A stretch of DNA of 64,000 nt from Planctomycetota bacterium. Lineage in GTDB: Bacteria > Planctomycetota > UBA1135 > GCA-002686595. Location: assembly GCA_012959525.1 (NCBI GenBank), contig DUDB01000045.1, positions 34,840-98,839 on the forward strand, in the 5' to 3' direction. Made by a program: the position numbers and the translations under genes. Position 1 is the first letter of the stretch; each line of letters opens with the position of its first letter. The notes beneath the pieces are model-generated. The model was given only the letters and a program-made list of their open reading frames with translations, searched no databases and was not told where the DNA came from. Below are positions 52,381 to 60,867 of the stretch, one piece after another.

Positions 52381-52961
52381 GCCCGCTCCGGCTGGATCGG
52401 GTCCTTGAGGATCAGGTCCACCGCTCCCTTGAAGTCCGGTGTTGCCAAGAGCGACTCCTGTTCGTTCGTCTCCATGGCCTCAAGGGTTCTCGTTCCGTTG
52501 CCGGTGCCTACCAGGATGCTGTGACACCCGGCCGCCCGACCCGCCTCAAGGTCTCGCGCACTGTCGCCCACCATCCACGAGCGGGCCAGGTCGATGTTCA
52601 GCTCCGCCGCGGCTCTTTGTATGAGGCCGGGCTCGGGTTTGCGGCAGTCGCACACTCGACGCAGGTCTGCAGGGCCGTGGTCTGGGTGATGGGGGCAATG
52701 GCCTATCCAATCCAGGTGCGCTCCCTCGTGGGCGAGTAACTCCCTGAGGTGGTCATGGATCTCAGCCAGGGAAGTCTCGCTCACAAGTCCGCGCGCTACC
52801 CCACTCTGGTTGGTAACGACACAGAGCAGCCACTGATCTCTGGCGAGGCGGGACAGACCGTCAGCGACCCCCGGAAGTAGTTCCAGCTGTGCGGGGTCAG
52901 TGAGAAAGTCCACCTCGCGGTTGAGGGTCCCGTCCCGATCGAGGAACACCGCGCGGTTCAC
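52377..52961 (-). CDS. gmhB: D,D-heptose 1,7-bisphosphate phosphatase-like HAD hydrolase
   Basis: This HAD-IIIA phosphatase carries the nucleophile motif FLDRDGTLN (Asp8, Asp10), VVTNQSGVARG, the zinc-binding CPHHPDHG...CDCRKPEPG region typical of GmhB, and the MVGDSARDLEAG motif IV. It removes the C7 phosphate in heptose synthesis for LPS or S-layer glycan. At 194 residues it is normal. The start is a GTG overlapping the stop of the upstream lipoprotein gene (GTGA). Confidence 0.93.
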   Translation of the reverse strand: MNRAVFLDRDGTLNREVDFLTDPAQLELLPGVADGLSRLARDQWLLCVVTNQSGVARGLVSETSLAEIHDHLRELLAHEGAHLDWIGHCPHHPDHGPADLRRVCDCRKPEPGLIQRAAAELNIDLARSWMVGDSARDLEAGRAAGCHSILVGTGNGTRTLEAMETNEQESLLATPDFKGAVDLILKDPIQPERA

Positions 52962-53362
52962 TGCTGGTCGCTACTACGCCGGAGGCGTACAAATATCCGA
53001 CCTCTGACCTGCTGCTCCAAGCGGGAGGCGCTGGCGCGCTTGTAGAAAAAGAAGAAATCGGTGTAGGGCAGGAAGAGGGGGAAGTTCCATTTTCTGGGAG
53101 AGGTGGTTGCCTCGCTCCAGAACACCAGCTCGCCCTGGCGTTCGTCATCCAGTTGACGGACCGCGGTCTGGTACCCCTCAAGGACGAATTCGATTCGGCT
53201 GTCCTCGGGATCGGGAAGGTCGAGTAGGGCGGGGGTGACGAAGCCCGAGTCCTCCCCATCGACAAGAATGGCGGCACCAGCCGGGGCACTGGAGAAGTGC
53301 ATGGGCTGATTTGCCGCACAGGATGTTAGTAGGGCTAGTAGCCCGCATGTCCAAGCTCGCAT
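52958..53362 (-). CDS. Small PEGA-like lipoprotein
   Basis: Starting at ATG 53362 gives a signal ending LLALLTSC and a 134-residue lipoprotein; the longer frame overlaps the oppositely oriented GT39-like gene and is not credible. Residues about 30-65 (FSSAPAGAAILVDGEDSG, VLEGYQT) have the PEGA-repeat pattern, a beta module found in surface proteins. An aromatic patch TDFFFFYKRAS near residue 103 might contact the membrane. The stop overlaps the gmhB start. The function is unknown. Confidence 0.7.
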   Translation of the reverse strand: MRAWTCGLLALLTSCAANQPMHFSSAPAGAAILVDGEDSGFVTPALLDLPDPEDSRIEFVLEGYQTAVRQLDDERQGELVFWSEATTSPRKWNFPLFLPYTDFFFFYKRASASRLEQQVRGRIFVRLRRSSDQQ

Positions 53363-53469
53363 GTTGGGATTCTCCGGGCTGAAAAGGGCCAAGGCAAGTA
53401 CGGGATTCGGTTGGTTCGGACGACAACTACCCTGGGATTGTTCGGATATCCGCGCCTCCCGCTTGAGCC

Positions 53470-54957
53470 ATGCCTCCCGGCCCTCCCCAGCAGCCCACCC
53501 AGGACGCCCCAGAGCCCCTGGCTCCTCCGACTCAGGGGGGGCGAGAGGCTTGCCTGTGGCTCGGGCTCGCCTGCCTCCTGGGCTTGATCCGCTTCTTGGA
53601 CCTGGGCTCGTGGAGCCTGTGGCTTGACGAGGCCCTGACTTGGGCCGACGCTCACCACGGAGATAACTACAACTGGCCCGGCTACGCCCTCGTGCGCTGG
53701 ACCGTGGAGCTTCTGGGCCAGGGGCCCAGTGAGTTCTCCCTTCGCCTGCTCCCGGCTCTCGCCGGGTGGCTGGGCATTCCAGCGGCCTGGTGGGCGCTGC
53801 AGCCCTGGATCGGGGGGCGGCGGGCGGCCCTCGTGGCTCTGCTCGTGGCCCTGAGCCCGTGGGAGGTTTATTGGTCCCAGACCGCGCGCTTCTACACCAT
53901 GGTGCAGTTGACCTCGCTGCTCGGCACGGGGTTCGTTCTGCGCGGGCTCTTGAGGGACTCCATTCCGACCGCCTGCTTGGGCCTTGGCGTGGCTGCATTG
54001 GGAGCTTTCTTGCAACTTCAGGCCGTGATCGTCGGCGTTGCGCTGGCCTTCGGCCCCGCCCTGGCTTGGCTGCTGCTCAAGAAGTGGGAGCCTTCCGGGG
54101 AGGGCTTCGGCCCGCGGGGGGCTGCGCAGCTACCCGCTCGTGTCGTCGGGTCTCTGGTTGCCCTCGCGCTCCTATCGGGTCTGGGCGTTCTGCCGTGGGC
54201 TTTGGATGTCTTCCGCAAGTACAGCGAAGTCAAGCAGGACCCACCGCTGGCCTCTCTTCTGCACCTTGTTCGTAGCACTGCGTACTACCTGACTCCGGCA
54301 CTCTCTGTGGCTGCGCTTATCGGAGCCTTGGTGATTGGGCGCTCCCGGGACGTGCGCGGCTGTGTCCTCTTGGGCATCGTCGTCTGTGGTGTCGGATGCC
54401 TGGCTCTGGCTGGAACCTTTGCGCGTGCCAGCGCCCAGTACGGCCTGTCGTTCATGCCCTTTGTCTGTGCATTGGCCCTTTGGGTTACGTCCCTGCCGCC
54501 CCTCAGTTCGCGACGGGGCCTGCGCTTGGCCGTCGTTGCCGTGCTTTGCGCCCCGCTGCTGGCTGGCCTGGCCCTCTACTTCACCACCCAGCATGGCCAG
54601 CGACCCCGTTGGAAGGAGGCCTATGAATATGTGGGTTCCCTGCGCGCTGAGCAGGATCTGGTGTTGGGCATGCAGGCGCCTGTAGGGGAGTTCTACCTGG
54701 TACCGGGCGCGACAGATCTGCGGCATCCGGAGTTGATCCGTTGGTGTGATCGCAGCCGCCCGCGGGCCTGGCGTGCGGCGGTGAAGACTGAGAAGACGGT
54801 TTGGGTCGTCGTGCGCCCTGACTTCCTGACGGAGTGGGAGCCTAAAGCCCGTGAGGCCTTCGAGGGCTTTCTGCGGGAGAGTTGCCGACTGCAGCGCCGT
54901 TTCCCTGTGCGGCAGGAAGGGCGAGACCTGGACGTGGAGGTCTACCGTTATCGCTGA
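53470..54957 (+). CDS. GT39-like (ArnT/PMT-type) membrane glycosyltransferase
   Basis: The protein has 495 residues and about ten membrane spans. The first periplasmic loop carries WSLWLDEALTWADAHHGD, with the Asp-Glu pair used by GT-C enzymes, and the later SQTARFYTMVQL fits the family's S-x-x-R-x-Y block. A soluble C-terminal domain of ~110 residues follows. GT39 enzymes move a sugar from a polyprenyl-phosphate donor to lipid A, protein or glycan. The GT2 that could make such a donor lies upstream at 47.2 kb. The start ATG at 53470 precedes a proline-rich leader of ~27 residues, so a later start is possible. Confidence 0.82.
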   Translation: MPPGPPQQPTQDAPEPLAPPTQGGREACLWLGLACLLGLIRFLDLGSWSLWLDEALTWADAHHGDNYNWPGYALVRWTVELLGQGPSEFSLRLLPALAGWLGIPAAWWALQPWIGGRRAALVALLVALSPWEVYWSQTARFYTMVQLTSLLGTGFVLRGLLRDSIPTACLGLGVAALGAFLQLQAVIVGVALAFGPALAWLLLKKWEPSGEGFGPRGAAQLPARVVGSLVALALLSGLGVLPWALDVFRKYSEVKQDPPLASLLHLVRSTAYYLTPALSVAALIGALVIGRSRDVRGCVLLGIVVCGVGCLALAGTFARASAQYGLSFMPFVCALALWVTSLPPLSSRRGLRLAVVAVLCAPLLAGLALYFTTQHGQRPRWKEAYEYVGSLRAEQDLVLGMQAPVGEFYLVPGATDLRHPELIRWCDRSRPRAWRAAVKTEKTVWVVVRPDFLTEWEPKAREAFEGFLRESCRLQRRFPVRQEGRDLDVEVYRYR

Positions 54958-54988
54958 CGCCTGCTACGGCGTGGTGCCGAAGCAATGA

Positions 54989-55555
54989 TCAGTTGGCACG
55001 GCCGAGGAACTCGGCGTTGTCCGTCTTGATCTTGATCTGCTCGCCGACCTTGATGTGCAGGGGTACCTTGACCTTGAGGCCCGTCTCCATCACGGCATCT
55101 TTCTTGACGTTCGTTGCGCTGTTGCCCTTGACGGCCATTTCTGATTCGGTCACTTCGAGCACGACGGATGGTGGAAGATCGATGCTGATGGGGGTGGATT
55201 CATGGAAGGTAACCTCGACGACTTCGCTCTCCTTGATGTAGGCCATGGGGCCCTCGCCCTGTTCGGCAGGGATGGTAAATTGGTCGTAGGACTCCTGGTC
55301 CATGAAAACGAAGTCCCCGTTGCTTTCTTTGTACAGGTACTGGGCCTTCTTGCGATCCAGGTAGGCCACCTCGAAGGAGTCCCCCGCGGCTGGTCGGAAA
55401 GAACCTGTCTGGCCCGTCTCAAGGTTGCGGGTCTTGACGTGAATGATGGCTCGCCAGTTACCAGGAGTGGAGTGGCTGTAGTCGGTGATCAGGAGCAGTT
55501 GACCGCCCTTCAGCAGGACGATCCCCTTGCGCAGTTCTGTGGCTTTGGCGTTCAT
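54989..55555 (-). CDS. efp: Elongation factor P with Asn at the loop tip
   Basis: It relieves ribosomes stalled on proline runs. The three beta-barrel domains are recognisable: KATELRKGIVLLKGGQLLLI, FEVAYLDRKKAQYLYKESNGDFVFMD and VVLEVTESE...LKVKVPLHIKVGEQIKI. The tip loop, which reads PGKG in E. coli with modified Lys34, is PGNW here (Asn33), so neither lysylation nor rhamnosylation is possible at that position. I recall TPGN-type tips from PVC bacteria. At 188 residues it is full length. It lies 86 bases after rpoN on the same strand. Confidence 0.94.
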   Translation of the reverse strand: MNAKATELRKGIVLLKGGQLLLITDYSHSTPGNWRAIIHVKTRNLETGQTGSFRPAAGDSFEVAYLDRKKAQYLYKESNGDFVFMDQESYDQFTIPAEQGEGPMAYIKESEVVEVTFHESTPISIDLPPSVVLEVTESEMAVKGNSATNVKKDAVMETGLKVKVPLHIKVGEQIKIKTDNAEFLGRAN

Positions 55556-55641
55556 GGGGTGAGAGCAGGAGATAGGGAGACGACGAGGCTAACACACCGG
55601 CGGGGCTCTCGTCGCATCTGGGGGAGGCGTCCGGGTGAGGA

Positions 55642-57096
55642 CTAGAACTCTCGGCGTTGACTGGAGGATCCGATTCCCAGGGCGCGCCGGTATTTACTCA
55701 CGGTGCGCCGGGCGATCTGGATGCCATCCTTGGCAGCGAGGGCCTCGGCCAGCTGGTCATCGGACAGCGGGGTGTTCTTGTCCTCGCCCTCCACAAGCTG
55801 GCGTAGCCGGTCTTGGACACTGACCCGGCTTGTGGTCTCTCCCGTGCTCTTGGTCGTCCCTCCGGCGAAGAAGAACTTGAGGGGGAAGATGCCGTTGGGC
55901 GTCTGGGCGTGCTTGCCCGAGACGCCCCTGGAGATCGTTGAGATATGCACTTCCAGAGCGTCGGCTACCTCCTGCATGCGCATGGGCTGGAGAGCGCTGA
56001 TGCCACGCTCCAGAAAGCCGTGCTGGCGCTTGAATATCTCGTTCGCGATGCGCTCCAGGGTGGACTGGCGTTGGCGTAGGGCGTCGATGAACCAGCGCGC
56101 AGACTCCAGGCGTTGCTTGACCCACTCGCGCACTTTTTCATCCTCGCTGCTCTGCTGTAGCAGGCGGCGATAGGCGGGACTGATGATGAGTTCCCGGCTG
56201 CGCTCCTTGTCCAGTCGCACGACATACTCGCCATCCACCTCCTCGACGATCACCTCAGGTGTGATGGTGTTGGCGGTGCGTCCGCCGTATTCCGCGCCGG
56301 GGTGGGGGTCCAGGCTCCGGATGGTCTCGATGGCACCCTTGATTTCCTCGACGGTGCGTCCGGTTGCCTTGGAAATACGTGGTAGGCGATTGGCCTCCAG
56401 ATCGTTCAGGTGCTCAGTGAGAATCGTGCGCTCAAGGGCATTTGCGGCTTCGCCCTCATCCAGCTGCAGGAGCAGTGCATCGCGCAGGTCCGTGGCTCCC
56501 AGCGCGGGGTGAGTGACGCGTCTCAGGCGCCGCAGACCCACGTTAATCTCCTCTGTGGAAACGGTGCGACTCAGCTGGCGAGAGAGTTCAATGGCCACGT
56601 CATCGCGGCCCTCTGGCAGGTATCCGTGCTCATCCAGGGACCACACGATGTACTCGAGAACTATGCGGTCCTCGTCTACTACGTTGAGCAGGGCAATTTG
56701 GTGCAGGACCGCATCCGCCAGGCACTCGGGCTCGGCGGCGGCATTGTTCATGGCCTCGTACTTGCGGTCGGATTCCTCCGTGGGCAGGCGTGGTCCCGTG
56801 GGGCTGTCACCGAAGTCGCGCTCGTAGCGCTCGAGTTCATCAAGCATGCCCTCAAGGCCTTCGGTCGAGTTCGGGTCCTCGCCACGATCATCATGTGGGT
56901 CCGGAGGGTCTTCTGAGGGAGCCAGCTCGGCCTCCCCTTCAGCATCCTCCAGGAAGGGGTTCTCCGTCAATTCTGCGTCGATGCGCTCCATCAGCTCCAA
57001 AGAGGGGAGCTGTAGGATCTGCATGGCCTGGATCATCTGCGGCGATTGCAGCAGACGCTGTTCCAGGCGGGCAGATTGATGGAGTCCGAAGCGCAA
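55642..57096 (-). CDS. rpoN: RNA polymerase sigma-54 factor
   Basis: All three regions are visible. Region I has QSARLEQRLLQSPQMIQAMQ and LELMERIDAELTENPFLE; an acidic region II follows; the core-binding and DNA-binding region III ends in the RpoN box ARRTVSKYR near the C-terminus. It starts with TTG (MRFGLHQ), because that gives the usual N-terminus; I see no good ribosome site upstream. At 484 residues it is normal. Two sigma-54 activators are encoded in this window, and it is followed by efp. Confidence 0.95.
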   Translation of the reverse strand: MRFGLHQSARLEQRLLQSPQMIQAMQILQLPSLELMERIDAELTENPFLEDAEGEAELAPSEDPPDPHDDRGEDPNSTEGLEGMLDELERYERDFGDSPTGPRLPTEESDRKYEAMNNAAAEPECLADAVLHQIALLNVVDEDRIVLEYIVWSLDEHGYLPEGRDDVAIELSRQLSRTVSTEEINVGLRRLRRVTHPALGATDLRDALLLQLDEGEAANALERTILTEHLNDLEANRLPRISKATGRTVEEIKGAIETIRSLDPHPGAEYGGRTANTITPEVIVEEVDGEYVVRLDKERSRELIISPAYRRLLQQSSEDEKVREWVKQRLESARWFIDALRQRQSTLERIANEIFKRQHGFLERGISALQPMRMQEVADALEVHISTISRGVSGKHAQTPNGIFPLKFFFAGGTTKSTGETTSRVSVQDRLRQLVEGEDKNTPLSDDQLAEALAAKDGIQIARRTVSKYRRALGIGSSSQRREF

Positions 57097-57097
57097 G

Positions 57098-57139
57098 TGG
57101 GTGGATTGGGTTGGATTGGGTTGGGGCTGGGGGCCCGTC
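57098..57139. repeat. G-rich direct repeats upstream of rpoN
   Basis: GGATTGGGTT occurs twice in tandem, preceded by GTGGGTGGATTGGG and followed by GGGGCTGGGGG on the plus strand. The rpoN transcript leader is therefore C-rich. The spacing of G-runs would allow a G-quadruplex on the plus strand. The rest of the divergent gap to 57297 shows no gene. Confidence 0.6.
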
Positions 57140-57297
57140 TATCATACTCCCGGCTGGGCCTCGTACCGGTCTGCCTTCCACCGGCCCCCAGTTTTCATGG
57201 GACTCAAGGGGGCCGCGTTCGAGCCTCGATCTGGGATTCTTCCCGGGATTGGGAGTCAGGGGTGACTTGGCCCCAATGGAGGAGTTAGAAAGGGAGC

Positions 57298-58071
57298 ATG
57301 CAAGAGGCTTGGCTGGATATTCACCAGGGTGGTCAGACGAAACGATACGCCCTGTCTGCGGGCCGCACTCGCATTGGCGGCGCGGGCTGTGACGTTGTTC
57401 TGGATGGGACTCCAGATCCTGCATTGGACTCCAGTGAACTCCACATCTGGATGTCGCCGCCGCGAGTGGTGTACGTCGGGAGAGGGGCCCCACCCCTCCT
57501 GGATGGGCGCGCTTTCGAGCAGGCGCCGCTCGAACGTGGCAGCAGCCTCCAGTGGCGTGGGGCCATTCTGATCTTCGGGCAGGGTGCGACCGTGCTGGAG
57601 GAGCTCGAGGAAGACCTGGGTCAGGGGGGCGCCGGAGCCTACGAGGGGGGAGTCCAGGATGAGGTGGCGGGGCGAGTCCGTGCAGGGCTGTTGGCCGACC
57701 TCAACCTGACGGACAACCAAGCCGTGAAGCGCTGGCGGGCGGCCGTGCTGGCATCTGAGTTCGATCCTGCCGCCTGTGCACGGGAATTACTGGCCGGGGA
57801 GCAAGTGCCTCCTGGGGATACTCGCCTGTTGGAGCGTGCCAGTCGGCTACAGCGCGATTTGCTCATGTCCGCCCATCAAAGGGGTGCCAAAGGGGTTCAA
57901 CGCCGGGCGAGGGCTGCAACCCGCAGCGGAGCGGCCTATCTACTGGCGAATCTGATTGCGATTTCGATCTACACCTTGGTGGTGCTGGCAGTCATGCTCC
58001 TCGTGCGCGTACAGTACGGCACGAGTTTCGATGGATCTCTCGACCGCGTCATCGGCATCTTCGGAGAGTAG
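57298..58071 (+). CDS. Membrane-anchored protein with FHA-like N-terminal fold
   Basis: The 257-residue protein begins with a beta-rich ~100-residue region (RYALSAGRTRIGGAGCDVVLDG, LHIWMSPPRVVYVGRGAPPLLDG) that has the rhythm of an FHA domain but lacks a clear Ser-x-x-His. A helical middle follows, and one strong membrane span lies near 218-243 (AAYLLANLIAISIYTLVVLAVMLL starts there). It is divergent from rpoN and about 60 bases before the GGDEF-like gene. The function is unknown; phosphothreonine binding is unproven. Confidence 0.6.
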   Translation: MQEAWLDIHQGGQTKRYALSAGRTRIGGAGCDVVLDGTPDPALDSSELHIWMSPPRVVYVGRGAPPLLDGRAFEQAPLERGSSLQWRGAILIFGQGATVLEELEEDLGQGGAGAYEGGVQDEVAGRVRAGLLADLNLTDNQAVKRWRAAVLASEFDPAACARELLAGEQVPPGDTRLLERASRLQRDLLMSAHQRGAKGVQRRARAATRSGAAYLLANLIAISIYTLVVLAVMLLVRVQYGTSFDGSLDRVIGIFGE

Positions 58072-58133
58072 TCCCCGGGGTTGCCAGTTCTATTGCCTGC
58101 TGTAGCCCCCCCGTTCACCGCGCCCACCCCTTC

Positions 58134-58649
58134 ATGCCCGACCCCCAACAAGACAAGAGTCTGTTCTCGTTGGTGCAGATCCAGCACCTCATGCGAGTTG
58201 AGTTCAACCGTGCGCAGCGCTACACCTATCCGGTCGCGTGCCTGCTCGTCTCGGTGGACCGACTCGGGCACCTTCGGGATCTCTACGGTTACGAGTCCAA
58301 GGAGGAGATCTTTGAGGCGGTCGTGGGGATGCTGAAGGTCCAGACCCGCTGCTCGGACTTTCTTGGGCGCATGGCGGACGACCGGTTGCTGGCCGTGGTT
58401 CCACACACGGATGCCGATGGGGCCGCGGTCCTGGCCAACCGACTTCTCGACGGGGCACGAAACATGAACTTCGTCGCGGACGGGCGCACCATTCAGGTCA
58501 CCGTATCGGTGGGGGTCTCCCACAACGGAGGCGGAACGGCTCTCTTCTTTGATGCCATGTTCCTGGCTGCGGAAGAGGCCCTGGCTGCGGCATCCAGTGT
58601 GGGTGACTGTATGCAACTGCTCGATCCCGGGGGGATTGCCGCCGAATGA
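58134..58649 (+). CDS. Degenerate GGDEF-domain protein
   Basis: The 171-residue single-domain protein follows the GGDEF fold: HLMRVEFNRAQRYTYPVACLLVSVDRL, then the helix KEEIFEAVVGML, TRCSDFLGRM and the C-terminal VTVSVGVS with ALFFDAMFLAAEEALAAA. The signature itself reads MADDRLLAVVP instead of (G/S)GDEF, so diguanylate cyclase activity is unlikely; it may be a nucleotide sensor or structural partner. The stop overlaps the NtrC-type gene start (ATGA), which suggests a joint role. Confidence 0.8.
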   Translation: MPDPQQDKSLFSLVQIQHLMRVEFNRAQRYTYPVACLLVSVDRLGHLRDLYGYESKEEIFEAVVGMLKVQTRCSDFLGRMADDRLLAVVPHTDADGAAVLANRLLDGARNMNFVADGRTIQVTVSVGVSHNGGGTALFFDAMFLAAEEALAAASSVGDCMQLLDPGGIAAE

Positions 58650-60034
58650 AGGTCCTCCTCGCGGACGACGAGGTCACGGTCTTCGTTACCTTGCGGGACG
58701 CACTGGAGGAGGCCGGCCACGAAGTGCTTGGAGCCACCGATACGCGTTCCGCGCTGGAGGCTTTGGAAGACCGCGGTCAGGGCGTACCGGATGTCGTTGT
58801 CACGGACATCCGCATGCCGGGGGGGAGTGGAATCGACGTTCTGCGCAGGGCCGTTGAGCTCGATCCCGACCGCCCGGTGATTCTGATGACGGGGTACGCG
58901 ACCATTGAGGACGCGGTGGATTCGATGCGCCTGGGGGCTGTGGACTACATCCAAAAGCCCTTTCGCAATGAGACCATCCTCAAGCGCCTCGAGACCCTCT
59001 CGCGGGTGCGTGATCTTGAGACGGAGAACGAGGCCCTCCGGGGGCAGCTGGACCACGGGAGCGGTTTCGCGGACGTGATCGGTGAGTCACCCGTGATGCG
59101 CGCCGTATTTGAGCGAGTGCGCACCGTGGCGGGCTCCGATGCGACGGCTCTGATTGTGGGGGAGAGTGGGACGGGCAAGGAGCGCATCGCCCAGGCCCTG
59201 CACCACCTGTCGGGTCGCAGCGACGGCCCCTTTGTCGCCATCTCCTGCGCCGCCCTGCCAGAGACTCTCCTGGAGGCGGAGCTCTTCGGTCACGAGAAGG
59301 GGGCCTTCACCGACGCCCGTAAGGAGCGCCGTGGGCGTTTCGAGTTGGCCGACAAGGGAACGCTGTTTCTGGATGACGTGGACGACATGCCCCTTCCCAC
59401 CCAGGTGAAATTGCTGCGGGTCTTACAGGAGCGCAAGTTTGAGCGGGTGGGGGGCGAACGGACCCGCTCCGTCGACATCCGGGTCGTCGTGGCGAGCAAG
59501 GTAGATCTGCGAGCCAGGGTGCGCGAGGGACTGTTCCGCGAGGATCTCTTCTACAGGCTCAACGTGGTCCCCATCCCCTTGCCTCCCCTGAGGGAGCGCA
59601 TAGGTGACGTGGCACTGTTGGTGCAGCACATGCTGGAGCGCCACGGTCGAGGTCGCGTCTACACCTTGCCCGAGGGCGCCCTCTCCATGCTGGACGGTTA
59701 CGCCTGGCCCGGGAACGTGCGCGAGTTGGAGAACGCGGTGCAGCGGGGCATTGCCCTTGCGGGTGCGCGCTCGGAGCTTGCGGCGGAGGACCTTCTTCCC
59801 CAGGATTCCCGCTGGCGCGGGGCGCTTGAGGTGCATGACGAGATTCAGCCCCTGCGTGAACTCCTGTCGCAAACGGAGCGTGCGCACCTGCGGCGAGCGA
59901 TCGAAGCGACTGGGGGGCATCGGTCCCAGGCGGCGTCCCTGCTGGGGATCTCACGAAAGGTCCTGTGGGAGAAGCTCAAGACCCATGGACTGGGGCAAGA
60001 CGACGACGAACCTTCCGAGAATTCGGGTGAGTAA
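58646..60034 (+). CDS. NtrC-type response regulator, sigma-54 activator
   Basis: The receiver domain is intact: acidic pair in LLADDE, phospho-acceptor Asp54 in VVVTDIRMPG, Thr82 region LMTGYA and Lys104 in YIQKPF. The AAA+ domain has Walker A VGESGTGKE 171-179 and Walker B FLDDVD. The sigma-54 contact loop reads GAFTDA at 219-224, with Asp in place of the second Gly. A Fis-type helix-turn-helix (GHRSQAASLLGISRKVLWEKL) ends the protein. No cognate histidine kinase lies beside it. Its last eight bases overlap the lpxH start. Confidence 0.94.
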   Translation: MKVLLADDEVTVFVTLRDALEEAGHEVLGATDTRSALEALEDRGQGVPDVVVTDIRMPGGSGIDVLRRAVELDPDRPVILMTGYATIEDAVDSMRLGAVDYIQKPFRNETILKRLETLSRVRDLETENEALRGQLDHGSGFADVIGESPVMRAVFERVRTVAGSDATALIVGESGTGKERIAQALHHLSGRSDGPFVAISCAALPETLLEAELFGHEKGAFTDARKERRGRFELADKGTLFLDDVDDMPLPTQVKLLRVLQERKFERVGGERTRSVDIRVVVASKVDLRARVREGLFREDLFYRLNVVPIPLPPLRERIGDVALLVQHMLERHGRGRVYTLPEGALSMLDGYAWPGNVRELENAVQRGIALAGARSELAAEDLLPQDSRWRGALEVHDEIQPLRELLSQTERAHLRRAIEATGGHRSQAASLLGISRKVLWEKLKTHGLGQDDDEPSENSGE

Positions 60035-60806
60035 CTGGCCCACCATCGCCCTCCCCGAAGGGGCTCTTGCTGTCGGAGATCTACATCTGGACGTTTTCGA
60101 TGTTGAGCGGCCGCGGCTGTTTCGGGAGTGGTGCGAGGGTCTCAGAGCGACTCACCTGCTGATACTGGGGGACCTGTTTGAGTTTTGGGTGGGTCGTCAC
60201 CAGCTGGGTATGCCTGGGACCGCGGAGGTCGTGTTGGGGTTGCAAGGTCTAGTGGAGAGAGGGGTGGGTGTCGACGTGCTCCACGGCAACCGCGACTACC
60301 TGCTGGGGGCGCCGTTTGAGGCAGCGAGTGGGGTGCGCGTATTCCCGCACGGGGTCCGCTGCGTGGCAGGGCAGGGGCACGAGCGTTCGGTGGAGGGGAC
60401 CTTGTTCCTGCACGGCGATGAGTTGTGCAGTGCGGACCGCTCCTACCAACTCCTGCGGAGGGTGCTCCGCTCGCGCCCCATGCGAGCCCTCCAGCGTGGC
60501 CTCCCGCTCTCCGTCCAGTTGCGGCTGGCGCGCTCCCTGAGGCGCGCCTCTACGCGAAGCACCTCCGCCAAGGCCATGCAGCAGGTCCAGATGGTTCCTG
60601 AGACGGCTGCGAGTCTTGCTTCCTCGTCAAGTTCGCGGACGCTGGTCTGCGGTCATGCCCATTGTTGGCGTGAGGAGTGCGCCGAGGCGCTGCGTTGGAT
60701 CGTGCTGGACGCCTGGGGCGGGGACCGTGATGCGGTGCAGTTGCGTGCCGGCCGTTGGGAGGGCACGAGCTCTGGAATCGAGCTCACGCCAGCACCCATC
60801 CGTTGA
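60027..60806 (+). CDS. lpxH: UDP-2,3-diacylglucosamine hydrolase LpxH-like
   Basis: GTG 60027 gives (M)SNWPTIALPEGALAVGDLH; the longer frame overlaps the NtrC-type gene and is not credible. Calcineurin-like metal motifs are in order: VGDLHLD (Asp18, His20), LILGDLFEFW (Asp49), the LpxH-type HGNRDYL (Asn88, Asp90), FLHGDELCS and VCGHAHCW. The enzyme makes lipid X in lipid A synthesis. At 259 residues it is normal. Its presence supports an LPS-containing outer membrane. Confidence 0.88.
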   Translation: MSNWPTIALPEGALAVGDLHLDVFDVERPRLFREWCEGLRATHLLILGDLFEFWVGRHQLGMPGTAEVVLGLQGLVERGVGVDVLHGNRDYLLGAPFEAASGVRVFPHGVRCVAGQGHERSVEGTLFLHGDELCSADRSYQLLRRVLRSRPMRALQRGLPLSVQLRLARSLRRASTRSTSAKAMQQVQMVPETAASLASSSSSRTLVCGHAHCWREECAEALRWIVLDAWGGDRDAVQLRAGRWEGTSSGIELTPAPIR

Positions 60807-60867
60807 CCCGCTTGTCTCTGGACGTAGACTGCTTGCCTTGCGTTCTCGCGCAGGTAGTACGGCACCT

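Noticed and set aside
52958..53998. 346-residue version of the PEGA-like lipoprotein
   Set aside because: The extra N-terminus is antisense to the GT39-like gene, and the lipobox begins only at the ATG at 53362.
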